Below, in pieces: positions 5,256 through 6,237 of a stretch of DNA of 6,237 bases. Both the position numbers and the translations under genes were made by a program. This stretch comes from Thermoprotei archaeon (GTDB lineage Archaea > Thermoproteota > Thermoprotei > QMSL01 > B3-G16), in NCBI GenBank assembly GCA_021158375.1, contig JAGGUS010000060.1:1-6237 (forward strand), written 5' to 3'. The notes beneath the pieces were generated by a model. The model was not told the origin of the DNA and did no database searches. It saw only the letters and a list, made by a program, of their open reading frames with translations. Every line of letters begins with the position of its first letter. Position 1 is the stretch's first letter.

Positions 5256-5280
5256 GGAATCTTCACTTTTAAGAGGTCAG
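5256..5280 (+). mobile_element. Possible right-end remnant of an IS200/IS605-type element
   Basis: The sequence begins GGAATCTTCACTTTTAAG and ends GGTCAG. From memory, many archaeal IS605-group right ends read GAATCCTC, then a short hairpin, then GAGGATGTCA. This stretch has the outline of that pattern, but with the hairpin largely lost and a few bases missing. It lies where a right end is expected, just after the TnpB-like tail. No left end or TnpA gene is visible in the window. Confidence 0.3.
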
Positions 5281-5352
5281 TTGTGCGTAACTTCATCATT
5301 CCATAAGGTCTGTTGTAGGCTTATTCATCATCATTATTATTAATCGTTTCAA

Positions 5353-5748
5353 TTAAGATGTAAGCTTTTCTATCTCTTTAAATATCCTAGAGATTCCTGA
5401 GAGGCATATAGCAACTATTAAGGGCATCATTACTATAGAGAAGTTATATTGTACAGTAAAGCCGCTAATTAAGGTTTCCCCAGAGAGAGCTCTGGAGAAG
5501 TATACTAGGAGGAAGAGTTCGTATATGAACACTAATAGCGCGGGAATTAATGCGAAAGGAGTTCTATCAGTAAAGCCTTGTAGAAATCCAAGTATTATCC
5601 CTATGATTATAAAAGGAGCTAATGATGTTAAGTTTACTGGTTCGTGTAGTACTAAAGAAACCATCTGATAAAACACAGCTATAAAAATGAACTCCATAGC
5701 TGAAAGAAGAGCACTTTTAAAACCAGTAAGCACACGCCTCCTAATCAT
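5353..5748 (-). CDS. Small four-helix membrane protein of unknown function
   Basis: The protein has 131 residues. It starts with a basic segment (M-I-R-R-R) and has four hydrophobic helices at about 12-34, 43-59, 65-85 and 103-121. It ends in a charged tail, R-I-F-K-E-I-E-K-L-T-S. The positive-inside rule puts both ends in the cytosol. No catalytic motif is seen, and I do not recognise the family. It is the last gene of a leftward operon: the upstream gene stops at 5752-5750, one base before this ATG (5748), and GAGGTGAG lies 8-15 bases upstream as a good Shine-Dalgarno site. Tight coupling to a surface-anchored protein suggests they form one membrane complex; this is an inference. The 3' end comes within 10 bases of the transposon-relic frame on the other strand, and no terminator is evident. 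Confidence 0.75.
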   Translation of the reverse strand: MIRRRVLTGFKSALLSAMEFIFIAVFYQMVSLVLHEPVNLTSLAPFIIIGIILGFLQGFTDRTPFALIPALLVFIYELFLLVYFSRALSGETLISGFTVQYNFSIVMMPLIVAICLSGISRIFKEIEKLTS

Positions 5749-5749
5749 A

Positions 5750-6127
5750 TTAATTCCTCACCTCTAAGCTCTTTGTTATGTTCATCCTAAGGATTTCGTC
5801 GGCAATTATAATTATTGTTAAATTTACGAATTTTACATCATGAGCAAGTGTAATATTGGCTTGATCGATCTTACTATCTCCTGGATTAAGTAATAGCTGG
5901 AATGATTTCTTCTGAGCACCTACCCTTACCTCTACTCTGAGCTCTAGCTTATGAAAGGAATTGTTAGTGCTATTTACTCTAATTAAGAGCTTATTGTTTA
6001 TGACTTCAAAATTAGGTTCTATTGAGATCTTACCTTGTTCTATCGCCATGACGAAATCCAGTAGATTGAATATGAATAATGCGAAAAGCAAGTAAAATAT
6101 TAACGATAAATAACCTATTGCTTTCAA
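5750..6127 (-). CDS. Membrane-anchored surface protein with N-glycosylation sequons, unknown function
   Basis: The protein has 125 residues. It has one hydrophobic helix at 5-27 (a signal anchor, or an uncleaved signal peptide), then a beta-rich domain (30-122) with alternating hydrophobic residues. There are five N-x-S/T sequons, at Asn52, Asn55, Asn91, Asn102 and Asn116, none of them in the membrane helix. This is a strong sign that the domain faces outside, where archaeal N-glycosylation occurs. The start is TTG (6127-6125), chosen because AAGGAGG lies about 8 bases upstream and because the TTG overlaps the stop of the preceding gene (TTGA overlap). No enzyme motif is visible and the family is not recognised; a small immunoglobulin-like or LEA-like fold is possible. 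It is the middle gene of a three-gene membrane operon. Confidence 0.75.
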   Translation of the reverse strand: MKAIGYLSLIFYLLFALFIFNLLDFVMAIEQGKISIEPNFEVINNKLLIRVNSTNNSFHKLELRVEVRVGAQKKSFQLLLNPGDSKIDQANITLAHDVKFVNLTIIIIADEILRMNITKSLEVRN

Positions 6128-6237
6128 CTGCCTTCCTCCTTAGAGGCCTTTTTGAGCTCACTTACCAGTTTTATTCCTTTATCTAGAAGTATTGAGCTAA
6201 TCCAAACAAGTACTCCTACAAAGATCAGGGGAGTTAC
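6124..6237 (-). CDS. C-terminal end of a membrane protein (5' end outside window)
   Basis: The last 37 codons of a gene are visible. They hold a hydrophobic helix (T-P-L-I-F-V-G-V-L-V-W-I-S-S-I-L-L) followed by a charged cytosolic tail (D-K-G-I-K-L-V-S-E-L-K-K-A-S-K-E-E-G-S) and TGA (6126-6124). The stop overlaps the TTG start of the next gene by two bases, and the Shine-Dalgarno site of that gene (AAGGAGG, 6135-6141 on the minus strand) lies inside this coding region. This marks translational coupling in one operon. The membrane helix matches the membrane character of both downstream genes. The family cannot be assigned from this piece. Confidence 0.65.
   Translation of the reverse strand, partial: VTPLIFVGVLVWISSILLDKGIKLVSELKKASKEEGS
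6131..6141 (-). promoter_or_regulatory. Shine-Dalgarno site deciding the TTG start at 6127
   Basis: On the minus strand this reads AAGGAGGAAGG, a long match to the archaeal 16S 3' end. It sits just before the TTG and supports that rare start codon over any internal ATG; the next Met is residue 27, after the membrane helix. Confidence 0.65.

Larger units (their letters stand above)
5014..5343 (+). pseudogene. Decayed TnpB-like C-terminal relic, copy 2, with in-frame stop
   Basis: One reading frame runs from ATG 5014 to TAA 5341-5343 with a single internal TGA (5149-5151). It reads C-C-T-N-G-Y-N-G-Y-A-G-D-G-S-L near 5026-5070, which loosely resembles the C-x-N-C-G-Y-x-x-x-A-D-x-N zinc-ribbon/RuvC-III end of TnpB. 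It then gives D-G-S-L-V-P-L-G-S-T-A-T-H-D-P-M-G stop, A-V-E-V-S-P-L-G-E-V-E-P-M-K-P, and K-E-S-S-L-L-R-G near 5254-5277. Those tail pieces resemble archaeal TnpB C-termini from memory. The second cysteine of the ribbon and the catalytic D-x-N are not intact, and no upstream TnpB body exists, so it is dead. The part after the TGA could also be read as a 62-codon GTG-start ORF, but I do not think it is a gene. A 9-base tandem repeat (AATGGGTAT twice, 5035-5052) produces the N-G-Y-N-G-Y. Confidence 0.35.

Noticed and set aside
5325..5342. CAT/TTA trinucleotide run
   Set aside because: Only about three units of each, low-complexity AT-rich sequence between convergent genes; no evidence of function.
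1..6237. CRISPR array, defence island or complete insertion sequence
   Set aside because: No regularly spaced repeats, no Cas, nuclease or restriction motifs, and no intact transposase; only relics resembling a TnpB 3' end were found.

Overview
The window looks like chromosomal DNA from a thermophilic archaeon, probably a crenarchaeote-type (Thermoproteota) lineage. The evidence is AT-rich spacers with TATA-like boxes about 20-30 bases before starts, GTG and TTG starts, G-rich Shine-Dalgarno sites (GAGGGGG, AAGGAGG, GAGGTGAG), frequent AGG/AGA/ATA codons, a small ribbon-helix-helix protein, and relics resembling archaeal TnpB ends. No rRNA, tRNA or CRISPR array is present, so the genus cannot be named.

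Layout. At the left edge the last 25 codons of an unknown rightward gene (3-80) meet a small leftward ribbon-helix-helix gene (66-299). A spacer with no convincing gene follows (300-868). Next is a leftward D-2-hydroxyacid dehydrogenase (869-1891). A long divergent spacer (1892-2566) carries promoter-like sequences and one doubtful 64-codon frame (2280-2474). Then comes the largest gene (2567-4618, rightward), a 683-residue protein without a signal peptide. It looks like a glycoside hydrolase of the DUF5696 / GH101-GH129-like type, with a beta-rich N-terminal half and a TIM-barrel-like half. From 4619 to 5352 there is no intact gene. This stretch holds two neat palindromes and what appear to be two diverged tandem copies of a degraded IS200/IS605-type (TnpB) 3' end, including a hairpin and a right-end-like sequence. 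The right edge is a tightly packed leftward operon of three small membrane proteins (5353-6237, the first one cut by the window edge).

How the genes may work together. The dehydrogenase and the glycosidase-like protein are divergent, separated by 675 bases, and both appear cytosolic. The dehydrogenase has the H-A-A-G-S-V type substrate loop which, from memory, belongs to a subgroup often found beside carbohydrate genes. A sugar-processing module is therefore a reasonable inference but is not shown by the sequence. The membrane operon seems unrelated: its second protein has one N-terminal membrane anchor and five N-glycosylation sequons in a beta-rich outside domain, suggesting a small cell-surface complex of unknown role.

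The most unusual features are an abrupt base-composition change inside the glycosidase gene at its domain boundary, the tandem decayed transposon-end relics with possible omega-RNA sequence, and the unassigned glycosidase-like enzyme. I did not find a clearly new defence or mobile system.
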